Of a stretch of DNA of 49,992 bases, positions 16,760 to 25,184 are shown one piece after another. The notes under the pieces were generated by a model that saw only the letters and a program-made list of their open reading frames with translations, ran no database searches and was not told where the DNA came from. The stretch's first letter is position 1. The number at the start of each line of letters is the position of its first letter. Both the position numbers and the translations under genes were made by a program. Source of the DNA: CAZVJA01 sp964626885 (GTDB taxonomy: Bacteria; Planctomycetota; Planctomycetia; Planctomycetales; Planctomycetaceae). The stretch covers positions 1 to 49,992 of the forward strand of contig CAZVJA010000012.1 in NCBI GenBank assembly GCA_964626885.1, read 5' to 3'.

Positions 16760-17737
16760 ATGTCGATCGTTCACAGTCAAAAGATAAAGGTTCTAGCCGC
16801 CCTCTGCTGCTTCGCCTTGCTCGGCGCAGGACGATACCGCCCGCACACCGCTGACGGTCCTGGCGAGCGCGCCCTCTTCTCACGACCGATGTTTTCATGG
16901 GTGGGAACGCGAGACGACCGGGAGTGGTGTGAAGAGTGTCCAGATTCCACCAGCACGACCGAAACCCGCGGAAAGCCGCGAACCGCCGGTGGGCTGAGCC
17001 TAAAACGCCAGCGATGTTACGACAAGTCGTACGACTATCGGTTGAAGAAACGTCGTTGCTGCCAGCTGTTGCGGGGCGAATCCTATTACGATCCCGATCC
17101 CCCGTACTGTCATCCGACCCACGGTTACCACGAAACCTTGTGGCGGCGGTTTCCCGAGGGGAATCTCGTCGGCGGTGAGTGCCTGCCTGGATACGAGACG
17201 GAAGTGATAGATCAGTCCGTATCGGAGATACCGGAGCATTCGGGCGAAATTCCATCGCCGTTACAGAACGGTGATCCCCCGGCCCCGATGCCCTCGGACG
17301 AGAAAGTTCCCGGCACGCCAGGTTCTCCGGTTGTCTCACCGCCGTCTCCCATGCCCCCGGAAGGAACTTCCTCGCTTCCGACACATTCTTCGTTCGTCAA
17401 TCGACCGGTATCGCGAAGTACGGCAGCCTCCGAATTGCCCCCCTATGGAACGCGTGGAAAAGTCCTGGCAGTGACCGTGGATCGACGAACATCCGTATCG
17501 ACGATGTCTGTGGATTCGATCGACCGCCGGTCTACGGTGTCTCCGCGATCGTTAACACCGGCAACTGGTCTTGATGTCATTCCGGGCCCCGATGTAAGGC
17601 GAGGGAACAACCCAAGCTCCGAGCGGCCGCATGAGTTATTTTCTCCACCCGAACGCCCAATCCGGCAGATTTCCCACGACTCCGATAAGAACCAAGTGCC
17701 GCAGAGTTCCCCGGGTTGGCGTCCGCGGAGAAAATAG
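16760..17737 (+). CDS. Exported protein of unknown function, Pro/Ser-rich
   Basis: A 325-residue protein beginning MSIVHSQKIKVLAALCCF, a signal-peptide-like stretch with LALLGAG before a charged region. Residues about 55-140 are Cys-, Tyr- and Arg-rich (WCEECPDS, CYDKSYDYR, RRCCQLLRG, YYDPDPPYCHPTHGYHETLW), which suggests a small disulfide-linked fold. The remainder is Pro/Ser-rich and disordered in character, ending WRPRRK. No PEP-CTERM sorting signal follows: there is no terminal membrane helix. GGAAAG lies about six bases before the ATG. It sits between the small exported protein and the VanZ fusion in the plus-strand group. I do not recognise the family. Confidence 0.65.
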   Translation: MSIVHSQKIKVLAALCCFALLGAGRYRPHTADGPGERALFSRPMFSWVGTRDDREWCEECPDSTSTTETRGKPRTAGGLSLKRQRCYDKSYDYRLKKRRCCQLLRGESYYDPDPPYCHPTHGYHETLWRRFPEGNLVGGECLPGYETEVIDQSVSEIPEHSGEIPSPLQNGDPPAPMPSDEKVPGTPGSPVVSPPSPMPPEGTSSLPTHSSFVNRPVSRSTAASELPPYGTRGKVLAVTVDRRTSVSTMSVDSIDRRSTVSPRSLTPATGLDVIPGPDVRRGNNPSSERPHELFSPPERPIRQISHDSDKNQVPQSSPGWRPRRK

Positions 17738-17813
17738 GCTTGCCAGCGATTTCGGTACTGGTAAGACGCGAGGCGCTGAAGTGTAGGAATCGCGGCCCCC
17801 GTGATATGCGGCC

Positions 17814-18806
17814 ATGTTGGAGTTTGAGGGGATAGCCGTGGGCTCAGGATCTCAATTGGTTGCTTCTAACCACCCCCAAACTCAACCATCCTTGTGGAAT
17901 CGGCCGGCGTGGGCATTATTGTTGATCGCCGTCGCCGTTATTCTGCTGCTGATCCCGTTACCGCAGGAAGGACGTGTCCTGGACGCTTGCGGCGATATGC
18001 TGCACGGCCCGCTCTTTGCACTCCTTGCGGTTGCTTTGCAGCGTGGAATTTTTGCTCGGCTGATACGTTTCCCGTGGGGTTCGGGCGTTGTTGCCTGGTT
18101 GACCACCTCGCTTCTCGGAATAGCGAGCGAGATCGCGCAGCTTCAAGTCGGCCGAGAGGGGAGCGTGGAAGACGCGGCAGCCGATATGCTCGGTGCCGCA
18201 GCGGGAATCTGCTGGAGTTGTTCTACAACTGCCAGTCTCATCATAAACCGACGCGCACTCCGAACAGCCTCACTGGGCTTGTTTGCCGCCGCAGCTTGGC
18301 TTCCCGCGCGCGTGCTCTATGACACCGTTCGGCAGCAATGGCAGATGCCGTTGATCGCATCTTTTGAAGATGGTCTCGAATTGACGCGTTGGAATCCGCA
18401 TGAGTCTCGCCTGAACCGGGAGCAAGCACATGCCACGGATGGCCATTTGGCGCTACGAGTTGATGTCGAGCCCGGCTCGTATCCTGGTGCAGTGCTGCGC
18501 TGGCCGGTATCAAACTGGCTCGGCTATACGAGTCTCGTTTTCGACGCCGCGTGCGAAGCAGGGCACGACCTCGAGTTGACCGTCAAGGTACAGGATGCCG
18601 ACCACAACAACCAGCCGAACGACCGATTTCAGCGGAGGCTAAACCTTACCGAAGTCATGACCAGGTACGAGATCCCGTTGGAAGACATTGTGCCCCTTCC
18701 TTCCGGCCGGAAGCTGGATCTCGCTCGCGTTGATCTGTTGCAGTTTTATATACGAAGGCCTTCGGAGCCCCGAACATTTTACGTCGATAACATTCGTCTG
18801 CAATGA
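17814..18806 (+). CDS. VanZ-type membrane protein fused to a C-terminal beta-rich domain
   Basis: A 330-residue protein. About four membrane helices lie in residues 30-170: AWALLLIAVAVILLLIPLP, MLHGPLFALLAVALQ, VVAWLTTSLLGIASEIAQL and a further stretch near LGLFAAAAWL. The signature DMLHGPLFALLAV followed by SEIAQL and EDAAADMLGA is the VanZ pattern (short polytopic domain with conserved acidic and His positions). Residues about 185-330 form a soluble, beta-type segment (ASFEDGLELTRW to RTFYVDNIRLQ) that resembles carbohydrate-binding or CIA30-like jelly-roll domains, ending in the typical FYVDNIRL. The usual start is taken as ATG 17814; an in-frame GTG at 17838, six bases after GAGGGG, is a good alternative. 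The gene ends the plus-strand group. Confidence 0.8.
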   Translation: MLEFEGIAVGSGSQLVASNHPQTQPSLWNRPAWALLLIAVAVILLLIPLPQEGRVLDACGDMLHGPLFALLAVALQRGIFARLIRFPWGSGVVAWLTTSLLGIASEIAQLQVGREGSVEDAAADMLGAAAGICWSCSTTASLIINRRALRTASLGLFAAAAWLPARVLYDTVRQQWQMPLIASFEDGLELTRWNPHESRLNREQAHATDGHLALRVDVEPGSYPGAVLRWPVSNWLGYTSLVFDAACEAGHDLELTVKVQDADHNNQPNDRFQRRLNLTEVMTRYEIPLEDIVPLPSGRKLDLARVDLLQFYIRRPSEPRTFYVDNIRLQ

Positions 18807-18838
18807 ACCGGGAATTTGGCTGCGTGCTGTCACCAATG

Positions 18839-18868
18839 CTTCCGAGTATCGATATGCAATCTCGGAAG
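18839..18868. terminator. Candidate bidirectional terminator hairpin
   Basis: A perfect eight-base inverted repeat (CTTCCGAG at 18839-18846 and CTCGGAAG at 18861-18868) around a 14-base spacer lies in the 93-base gap where the plus-strand export group and the TPR gene converge. There is no T run on either side, so its strength as a terminator is doubtful; position is the main support. Confidence 0.4.
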
Positions 18869-18899
18869 ATGAGCATTCGATGGTCATCGAGTCGCCGCA

Positions 18900-21800
18900 C
18901 TACTGTCCTGAAAACGCGCGTTGCATCGCCTCGAACGACGGTTTCTCAAGCGGATGCAATTGGTCGGGCTTCAGTCCGGCGGAGATTGCCCGATCAAACT
19001 CAGCCTTAGCCGACGGATGGTTCTCGGTCTTCCAATAGGCCTCCGCCAAGTGAAAGCGCGTGAGCGGAGTGTCGGCCTGCGCTAACGAACTTTGAAAGTC
19101 GGCGATGGCCTTGGATGTTTCTCCCTTTCGGAGCAATACCGTCCCACGTGTATCGATCAGCGTCGGCAATGGCCCGGCTGCCGCGATTGCGACAGTAATC
19201 ATTTGCGCGGCCTCATCCGGCTGCTTCTGATCGACCGCTAACAGCCATGCCAGGTTATTCAGTGCGACGACATTCCCCGGTGCTTTCTTCAGAATCTCGC
19301 GATCGATCCTGGCCGCTTCCTTGTAGCGCCCACGAAGGTCGTTCAACTCCGCCAATTGAACAAGCCCGGCTGGAGAATCCGGGAACTGTTTCACCGCATC
19401 CTTCATCCACGGCTCAACTCGCTCGAACCATTTTTCGTCACGATTAGAAGCTCTAAGTATAGGCAGCGACGCAGCAGTAATTTCCAGAATCTTTCCCGTG
19501 CGAAGTGACTGCTCACAACGGTCGAGGGCCTCCTGCGTCCTTCCTTGCTGACCAAGAAACATGGCGAACGCAACGGAAGTCTCCGGGATCAAAGTCACCA
19601 GTTCGCGATACCAATGCTCCGTTTCGACGATGAGTTGTTTGCGCTGGCTGTCCTCCAGCTTGGGATCACTTTCCAATGCCAACAGCAAGCCGACAATCTG
19701 GCGGACTCGGTCTTTCTGCTCTTTGATGAGCGGATTGTCTGAATCCTTGTATTTCGCGAGCAAGGGGAAAATCGCGCCGAGTTTCCCATCGACGATCAGC
19801 AATCGTGCGGTCAATTCGATCGTAACAAACGAATTCGGTGCCGCTTCACTCAGCTTTGCCAGCCACTTGCGAGCCTCCTCGAAATTCCGGTTCCGCATTT
19901 GACGAGCAACATAAGCCGAGACGAACTGTGGATTTCCCTCGTGCGCGGAGAGGAGCGCTCGCCAGCGGGAATTTCCTTCATCGATACGGCCGGATGCATC
20001 GAGGGCTTGAGCCATTACATATTGGTCAGCCGGCAGGAGTACGCCCTGTTTTTCAAGCTCGGAGAAAATTCGCACCGATTGTTCGATGTTGTCCTTCGAC
20101 GGACGCAACAACAGCAATCGTGCCCGAATGCGCTCGTCGGCGGTGGAATCGATCGGTTGTGCCTTGTTCTCGTCGAGCAGACGAAGTGCTTCCTGGAAAT
20201 GGGGATAGTCGAGCGGTGCGATGACAGTTGCCAAAATCCGGCGGGTCCACGATGATACGGCCGGAGGAGCCTTTGCATCTGGTGCGCTCAATTTCCGAAG
20301 GAGCGGCTCGGCTTTCGCGTTCTGGCCGGTTCGTAAGTAGAACGCCACAAGGTTCTGCGTTGGACCTGGGGCATCGGGCTTCAAGGAACTCGCCAAGAGG
20401 TAATTCTTCTCTGCATCGCCGTAACGGTGAAGGGCCTCGTAGCAAAGCGCCAGCGCCGACGGTAACTGCTCTGCGGGAATATTTCCGCGAGCTTTCTCGA
20501 TGATCTGTTCGGTCTCTGCAACCTGATTGGTACGAGCCAGAAAAAGAATGAGCGACACCCACGGTCCCGGTTTCCGGGGATCGATCTGGACCGCTTTCTC
20601 GAGAGCTTGCTTTCCCTCGCTCATCTGGCCAGTTGCTGCCATCATTTGTCCAAACCAGATCTGGTCGAGCGAATCATTGGAATCAGTTGATACGAGTTCG
20701 CGTGCCAGCTTTTGTGCCTGTTCAAAATCAAGAGATTTCAACGAAGCCTCGGCCACCGTACGGTGTGCTTCCTTGACAAGGGCGGGAGGAGTATCAAGAC
20801 GAATCTGTTGAAGGAATCGCTGCGCATCCTGGAAACGATTTTTTTCCAAAAGGAGCGAAACGACTCGCCGGATTACTGCTGGCTCGCGGCTGCCAATGTC
20901 CACGGCCCGCTGATAGCTCATGAGAGCACTGTCAGTGTTTCCAGAAATCTCGTCCAACCGCGCCAAATTGATCGGTACGATCGGCCACCCCGGCCGTTGT
21001 GAAGCGACCCGCCCAAGGATCGACCGAGCACGGTCTGCCGCGGCGGTATCTCCTGATGCGGCACGTTCGATCAACTCCAGAGCCTCAGCCGTGAGCGTAT
21101 GCGACCCGTCGGCTCCTTCGATACGGCGTAATTCGGCCGCAGCCATGGATTGCGTGGGTTGATCCCGCAGACTTAACGCGAGCATGAACAGCCGGAACTG
21201 GGCTGGTACATTGTCCGGCTGCAGCTTTGCCACTCGTATCCACAAGTCCTTCGCCTCGGCTGTTTGTCCAAGACTGAAGCGTGCATTCGCGAGGCCATCG
21301 AATAGTCGAACCTGCTCCTCACGAGGGAATGCATCGGTGTTCTCCGCGAGCTTCGATAGGCCCGGACCCGCTCCTTCACCTCCGCGCGCGACCCAGTAGC
21401 GAGAATGGGTCAATCGGAGCAAGACGTTGTCTCCCAACTCCTTTTCGGCATCGGAAAGTATCGACTCGGCGCGATCCCACTGTTCGTTCTGAATCGCCAA
21501 TTGTAACCGTGACGTCCAGAGGTTAGGTGCCGCGGGGTTTCTGCTCGCGAGTTCGTCGAGTGTATTTTGGGCTTCATCTACGCGGCCGCGTGCCTGTTCA
21601 ACTTCTGCCCGCAGCAGTGCGGTTTCAACGGATTGTTCGGGATGGGTCGCGGCTTCGCTCAGAATCTGCTCGACTCGCGTCCAGTCCTGCTGGTCGGCGG
21701 GAAGACGGATATTCCGCTGATAATGCAGGCGAGCCACGGTCAACGGCACGCCAGGTACCGCCATCAATTTCTCATAATGTGCGAGTGCCAAATCGGTATG

Positions 21801-23159
21801 CCCGAGCGATTGATGGGCCATCGCCGCCCCGAACCGCGCTTGCGTCGAAAGAGGTTCCGATTCAAGAACGGCCTCGAACTCGGCAAGCTGTGAGTCAAAA
21901 TTCCCCATCAGTTGATAACAAGCTCCTAACTGCAACCGCACCATGTTGCGGATACCCGGAGGCAGGCCTTGTTGAGAAATAAGCCGCCGAAGCCGGGCCG
22001 AGGCAGCGAGCAGCTCTCCACGCTGGATCATCAACCGTGATTCGAGATATTCAATCCAGGTGTTATCGACCTTGAGATCTTTGAGCTTCGCGATCTCACG
22101 TGTCGCACCTTCCGTTTGCCCCGCGCCGATCAGCAGATCCGCCAGCTTGAGGTGCAACTCCGCATTGGTTGGAAGCTGCTCTGAGCCTCGCCGCAGCGCG
22201 GCGATGGCCCGCTCGCTGCTCCCATCCTTCAGCTCAAGCTCCGCAAGAGCCTGGTACATCATTGCGTCTTTAGGTTGAGCAGTGATTGCCTGTTCAAGGC
22301 GAGCAATTGCGGCTTTCTTTTGATCCGGAGTTGCATCCGGCTTGGCCCTGACAAGCTGGGCGAGCATCAGCAGCGGTTCGGACTTTTCGGGAGCGATTTC
22401 CACGGCGCGAGTCGCATCTTCCAAGGCCTTTTCAAGAGAGCCGTATATCTTTCGATATCCCGCGCGGGCGACATAGGCTTCGCAGGACTCTGAATTCGCC
22501 GCGATCATCTGGTCAATCAGCGCGTCAGCCTTGGCGGGTTGCTTGAAATGCTTTTGCAGCAAGTTTGCCTGGAGGAGATAGACTTCGACCCGCGGACAGC
22601 CTTTGCGAATTGCGGCTTGGTAGCGGTCCGCCGCAAGCCCGGGCTTTCCGGCCAATTCCTCGCATTGGCCGAAGAGAAATTCAAGCTCACCGTCATCCGG
22701 ATGTGCGACGATCAATTCTTTCAAATGCAGGCGCGCGTCATCCAATCTCTGAAATTGCAACGCGAGCTCGGCGAGCTTTCGTCGAATCTCCTGTCGGTCC
22801 GGCTGCTGACGGAGAATTCGTTCATACACGAGAAATCGTTCGAGCTGCTGTTGCGGATCTTGCGAGTTTTTTTCGAGTAGTCCCGCCAGCGAAACTAAGG
22901 CATCCGTGTCGTCGGGCGAAAAACCGATATACTGCCGCAAGTACCGTAGCGCCTGTTTGTTATCCCCTTCGCTCTCGAGTGCCGCGGCGCGCTCCCGGAT
23001 TTTTCGCGCGGAGGCTTTCACTTGATAGGTATTGAGGAAATACATTCCCGCTACGACCACTACACCGGCCGCGAATGTGATTCCAAGCAATCGAAGGTTT
23101 AACCGTCGGCGCGGCGAACTCGGGCCGTCCGGGCGGAGTGTTTTACGTGGCTTGATCAT
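18900..23159 (-). CDS. Giant membrane-anchored TPR protein
   Basis: About 1419 residues. A basic N terminus (MIKPRKTLRPDG, then RRRLNLR) precedes one membrane helix, LLGITFAAGVVVVAGMYFL (about 24-42), so the rest is predicted to lie outside the cytoplasm. Tetratricopeptide-type helical repeats fill about residues 50-1400; examples are ALRYLRQYIGFSPDDTDALV, AIAALRRGSEQLPTNAELHL and VVALNNLAWLLA. Size and architecture recall the PEP-CTERM-locus TPR proteins (PrsT-like), though it is longer. The start at 23159 is chosen over an upstream TTG at 23222 because it gives a normal anchor. It lies 117 bases downstream of the VanZ gene in the minus-strand block and could scaffold the export or polymerisation machinery. 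Confidence 0.88.
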   Translation of the reverse strand: MIKPRKTLRPDGPSSPRRRLNLRLLGITFAAGVVVVAGMYFLNTYQVKASARKIRERAAALESEGDNKQALRYLRQYIGFSPDDTDALVSLAGLLEKNSQDPQQQLERFLVYERILRQQPDRQEIRRKLAELALQFQRLDDARLHLKELIVAHPDDGELEFLFGQCEELAGKPGLAADRYQAAIRKGCPRVEVYLLQANLLQKHFKQPAKADALIDQMIAANSESCEAYVARAGYRKIYGSLEKALEDATRAVEIAPEKSEPLLMLAQLVRAKPDATPDQKKAAIARLEQAITAQPKDAMMYQALAELELKDGSSERAIAALRRGSEQLPTNAELHLKLADLLIGAGQTEGATREIAKLKDLKVDNTWIEYLESRLMIQRGELLAASARLRRLISQQGLPPGIRNMVRLQLGACYQLMGNFDSQLAEFEAVLESEPLSTQARFGAAMAHQSLGHTDLALAHYEKLMAVPGVPLTVARLHYQRNIRLPADQQDWTRVEQILSEAATHPEQSVETALLRAEVEQARGRVDEAQNTLDELASRNPAAPNLWTSRLQLAIQNEQWDRAESILSDAEKELGDNVLLRLTHSRYWVARGGEGAGPGLSKLAENTDAFPREEQVRLFDGLANARFSLGQTAEAKDLWIRVAKLQPDNVPAQFRLFMLALSLRDQPTQSMAAAELRRIEGADGSHTLTAEALELIERAASGDTAAADRARSILGRVASQRPGWPIVPINLARLDEISGNTDSALMSYQRAVDIGSREPAVIRRVVSLLLEKNRFQDAQRFLQQIRLDTPPALVKEAHRTVAEASLKSLDFEQAQKLARELVSTDSNDSLDQIWFGQMMAATGQMSEGKQALEKAVQIDPRKPGPWVSLILFLARTNQVAETEQIIEKARGNIPAEQLPSALALCYEALHRYGDAEKNYLLASSLKPDAPGPTQNLVAFYLRTGQNAKAEPLLRKLSAPDAKAPPAVSSWTRRILATVIAPLDYPHFQEALRLLDENKAQPIDSTADERIRARLLLLRPSKDNIEQSVRIFSELEKQGVLLPADQYVMAQALDASGRIDEGNSRWRALLSAHEGNPQFVSAYVARQMRNRNFEEARKWLAKLSEAAPNSFVTIELTARLLIVDGKLGAIFPLLAKYKDSDNPLIKEQKDRVRQIVGLLLALESDPKLEDSQRKQLIVETEHWYRELVTLIPETSVAFAMFLGQQGRTQEALDRCEQSLRTGKILEITAASLPILRASNRDEKWFERVEPWMKDAVKQFPDSPAGLVQLAELNDLRGRYKEAARIDREILKKAPGNVVALNNLAWLLAVDQKQPDEAAQMITVAIAAAGPLPTLIDTRGTVLLRKGETSKAIADFQSSLAQADTPLTRFHLAEAYWKTENHPSAKAEFDRAISAGLKPDQLHPLEKPSFEAMQRAFSGQ

Positions 23160-23276
23160 CAAAGTGAACTCGTACGCTGAGCAAACTATTAACGATGGAG
23201 ACGAATCAGTCGTCTCAACCAATTCGATACGGGTATGCCACAGCCCTGCACAGGCTGGAGTAAATGCGGTGACCCT

Positions 23277-23744
23277 TCAGGCGTCGGATCCTGCTGAATC
23301 GATCGGAAGCAGTACCCGGTGCGCTGATCTGGCCAGTATCATCCAAGAAGCGACCAGAGAAATCGCGATTCCAATTCCGGCAAAGTCCGCCAGGACGTCA
23401 TAAATCTCGCCGAAACGTTGCGGAATGAACCTCTGCAATATCTCCGTGGCGAACGCATGACCTCCAGCGATGATGACACAGATCGCAGGTGACCAGCTTC
23501 CATGGGCAAGTGTCCACCAGCTCAACAATGCCGTCAGGATGCAATAGGCGGCGGTGTGCTGCAAGTAAGTCGAGATCGTTGCATCGACAACGTCATGAAC
23601 CTCATCTCCGCCAAATCCGAAAAGCCATTCCAGAACGACCAATGGCTCCGGTGTCAGCAACAAATAAGAGAGCAACACGGCATACGAGACCGTCAGAAAG
23701 CCAACTGTTCGTGTATTCGTCAGCGAGGTTCGAAGCGCATTCAT
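23277..23744 (-). CDS. VanZ-family membrane protein
   Basis: A 155-residue protein with four predicted membrane helices: VGFLTVSYAVLLSYLLL, TYLQHTAAYCILTALLSWW, WSPAICVIIAGGHAFATEIL and VLADFAGIGIAISLVASW. The VanZ-like signature is visible as HTAAYCILT, then ATEILQRFIPQRFGEIYDVLAD, with its Glu and Asp positions. VanZ proteins are known from teicoplanin resistance but are frequent in exopolysaccharide loci, where their role is undefined. The frame begins at a TTG (23768), but ATG 23744 is more likely. It is the last small gene of the block before the TPR gene and is the second VanZ protein of the locus. Confidence 0.85.
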   Translation of the reverse strand: MNALRTSLTNTRTVGFLTVSYAVLLSYLLLTPEPLVVLEWLFGFGGDEVHDVVDATISTYLQHTAAYCILTALLSWWTLAHGSWSPAICVIIAGGHAFATEILQRFIPQRFGEIYDVLADFAGIGIAISLVASWMILARSAHRVLLPIDSAGSDA

Positions 23745-23948
23745 TGCAGCACAACTCGACAGAGACAATGGGAGATTGATTCCGAGGGCGGACGTGCTCT
23801 CTTCCGACGCTGGTCATGTTTCAAGCCCCTCCATCATGCCGATGGAAAATGGACGAACTCAAGCCCCCTCACGCGGTTTTTGACTGTTCGTGGGCGAAAA
23901 ACCGACAGTACGTGATGCAACAGATCCGAAACTGGCGGTTAAAGCGTC

Positions 23949-25184
23949 TCAACGTGCGGAATCAGCAGATTTTGATGCGTTGCGGCATCGGTCAACTGTT
24001 TGCAGGCATATCCGCTCGAACTGCTCTGCGACAGCCCCTGCCGAGAAATTCTCGAGGACAAGTTGCCTGGCGCTGCCGGCCAGTCGATGGCGAATGTCGG
24101 ATTCTTCCAGCAACCGCATGATTTGGGACGCGATCCCTTCGTTGCTGTCTTCAATCAGTAAGTGCTCGTCAGGGGTGAGATCAAGGCCTTCCGCACCGAG
24201 CGATGTACTGACCACTGCCTTCTCCATCGCGAAAGCCTCAAAGATTTTCAGACGTGTCCCTCCACCAACCCACAGTGGAACGACAACGACTTCAGCTTCA
24301 GCCAGATGCGGCCGAACGTCTGGAACAGTCCCAACGATTTCTACTCCGGGTATCTGCCCGAGCCGCAGCATTGCTGACGGCGGATTCCGTCCAATGACCT
24401 GGAATGACGCATGTGGTGACCTGCGGCGAATCGCAGGCCAGATGCACTCGACAAATCGGGTTATGCCATCCTGATTCGGAAGCCAGTCCAGTGATCCGAC
24501 GAAAACCACTCGTCCGGGAATCTCTTTCCCGGGTTGGGGGAGGAAATACTCCACGTCCACGGCGGTATCTATCACCTGGACGTGGTCCCAGCCATATTCG
24601 GATTCGAACACGCGGCGGTCCTCGTTGCTGACCGCGATCACACCATCGAACCAACGGCCAGAATGCGACTCGAACCGATGCATCTTACGGTGCTGCAATC
24701 GCATGTACTGCCGTCGAAGGAATCCTCCAGCACCGATTGCGTGACGCTCGAAGATCCGGGCTTCGACATTGTGTTGAAACAGCAGCGTTGCCGGTGCCGG
24801 CAAGCCGACGATGTTCCGTGCCATCTGAACGAAATCGCAGATGGCAAGATCAAAGTGTTCACTCGAGAGCAACTCGCTGACCACTCGCCGCAATGTGGGA
24901 TCGTAGTCTTTGCTTGCGGTAAACGGATAGGGGGACAGCAGGTTCCACGCCAGATCACCATAAAAACGGAGGCTCTCTTTGGGAGTCTCGCTCCAGGGAA
25001 TCGTTTTCAGTTCGATCCCGAGTGTCTCCATCTCCAGTAGATATTGTGCATCTGCCGCTTGGACATTGCAGACGTAGGTGATTTCGTGCCTTTGAGCAAG
25101 AGGTTTAAGCACGTTTAAAGTGCGTATCTTCCACCCACAATCGACCGGAAAGAGAATTCGCTTCTGCAGGAAGAGAATCTTCAT
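23949..25184 (-). CDS. GT4 glycosyltransferase, PEP-CTERM-locus type (TIGR03087-like)
   Basis: A 411-residue GT-B-fold sugar transferase. The N-terminal half begins MKILFLQKRILFPVDCGWKI, where the acceptor-side loop GxKIRT is typical, and continues FVQMARNI and LFQHNVEARIF. The C-terminal nucleotide-sugar half has RVVFVGSLDWLPNQDGI, QVIGRNPP, the donor-contact segment VPLWVGGGTRLKIFEAFAM and KAVVSTSLGAEGL. These strings match what I recall of the family found beside exosortase genes. The start ATG overlaps the stop of the upstream acyl-ligase gene (ATGA at 25181-25184), indicating co-transcription and coupled translation. Donor and acceptor are unknown. Confidence 0.9.
   Translation of the reverse strand: MKILFLQKRILFPVDCGWKIRTLNVLKPLAQRHEITYVCNVQAADAQYLLEMETLGIELKTIPWSETPKESLRFYGDLAWNLLSPYPFTASKDYDPTLRRVVSELLSSEHFDLAICDFVQMARNIVGLPAPATLLFQHNVEARIFERHAIGAGGFLRRQYMRLQHRKMHRFESHSGRWFDGVIAVSNEDRRVFESEYGWDHVQVIDTAVDVEYFLPQPGKEIPGRVVFVGSLDWLPNQDGITRFVECIWPAIRRRSPHASFQVIGRNPPSAMLRLGQIPGVEIVGTVPDVRPHLAEAEVVVVPLWVGGGTRLKIFEAFAMEKAVVSTSLGAEGLDLTPDEHLLIEDSNEGIASQIMRLLEESDIRHRLAGSARQLVLENFSAGAVAEQFERICLQTVDRCRNASKSADSAR

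Noticed and set aside
16760..17737. Possible PEP-CTERM sorted protein
   Set aside because: It is exported and Pro-rich, but its C terminus lacks the PEP motif, the membrane helix and the basic tail in the needed order.
23157..23222. TTG start at 23222 for the TPR protein
   Set aside because: It adds 21 residues without a ribosome-binding site before a clear MIKPRKT start and membrane anchor.
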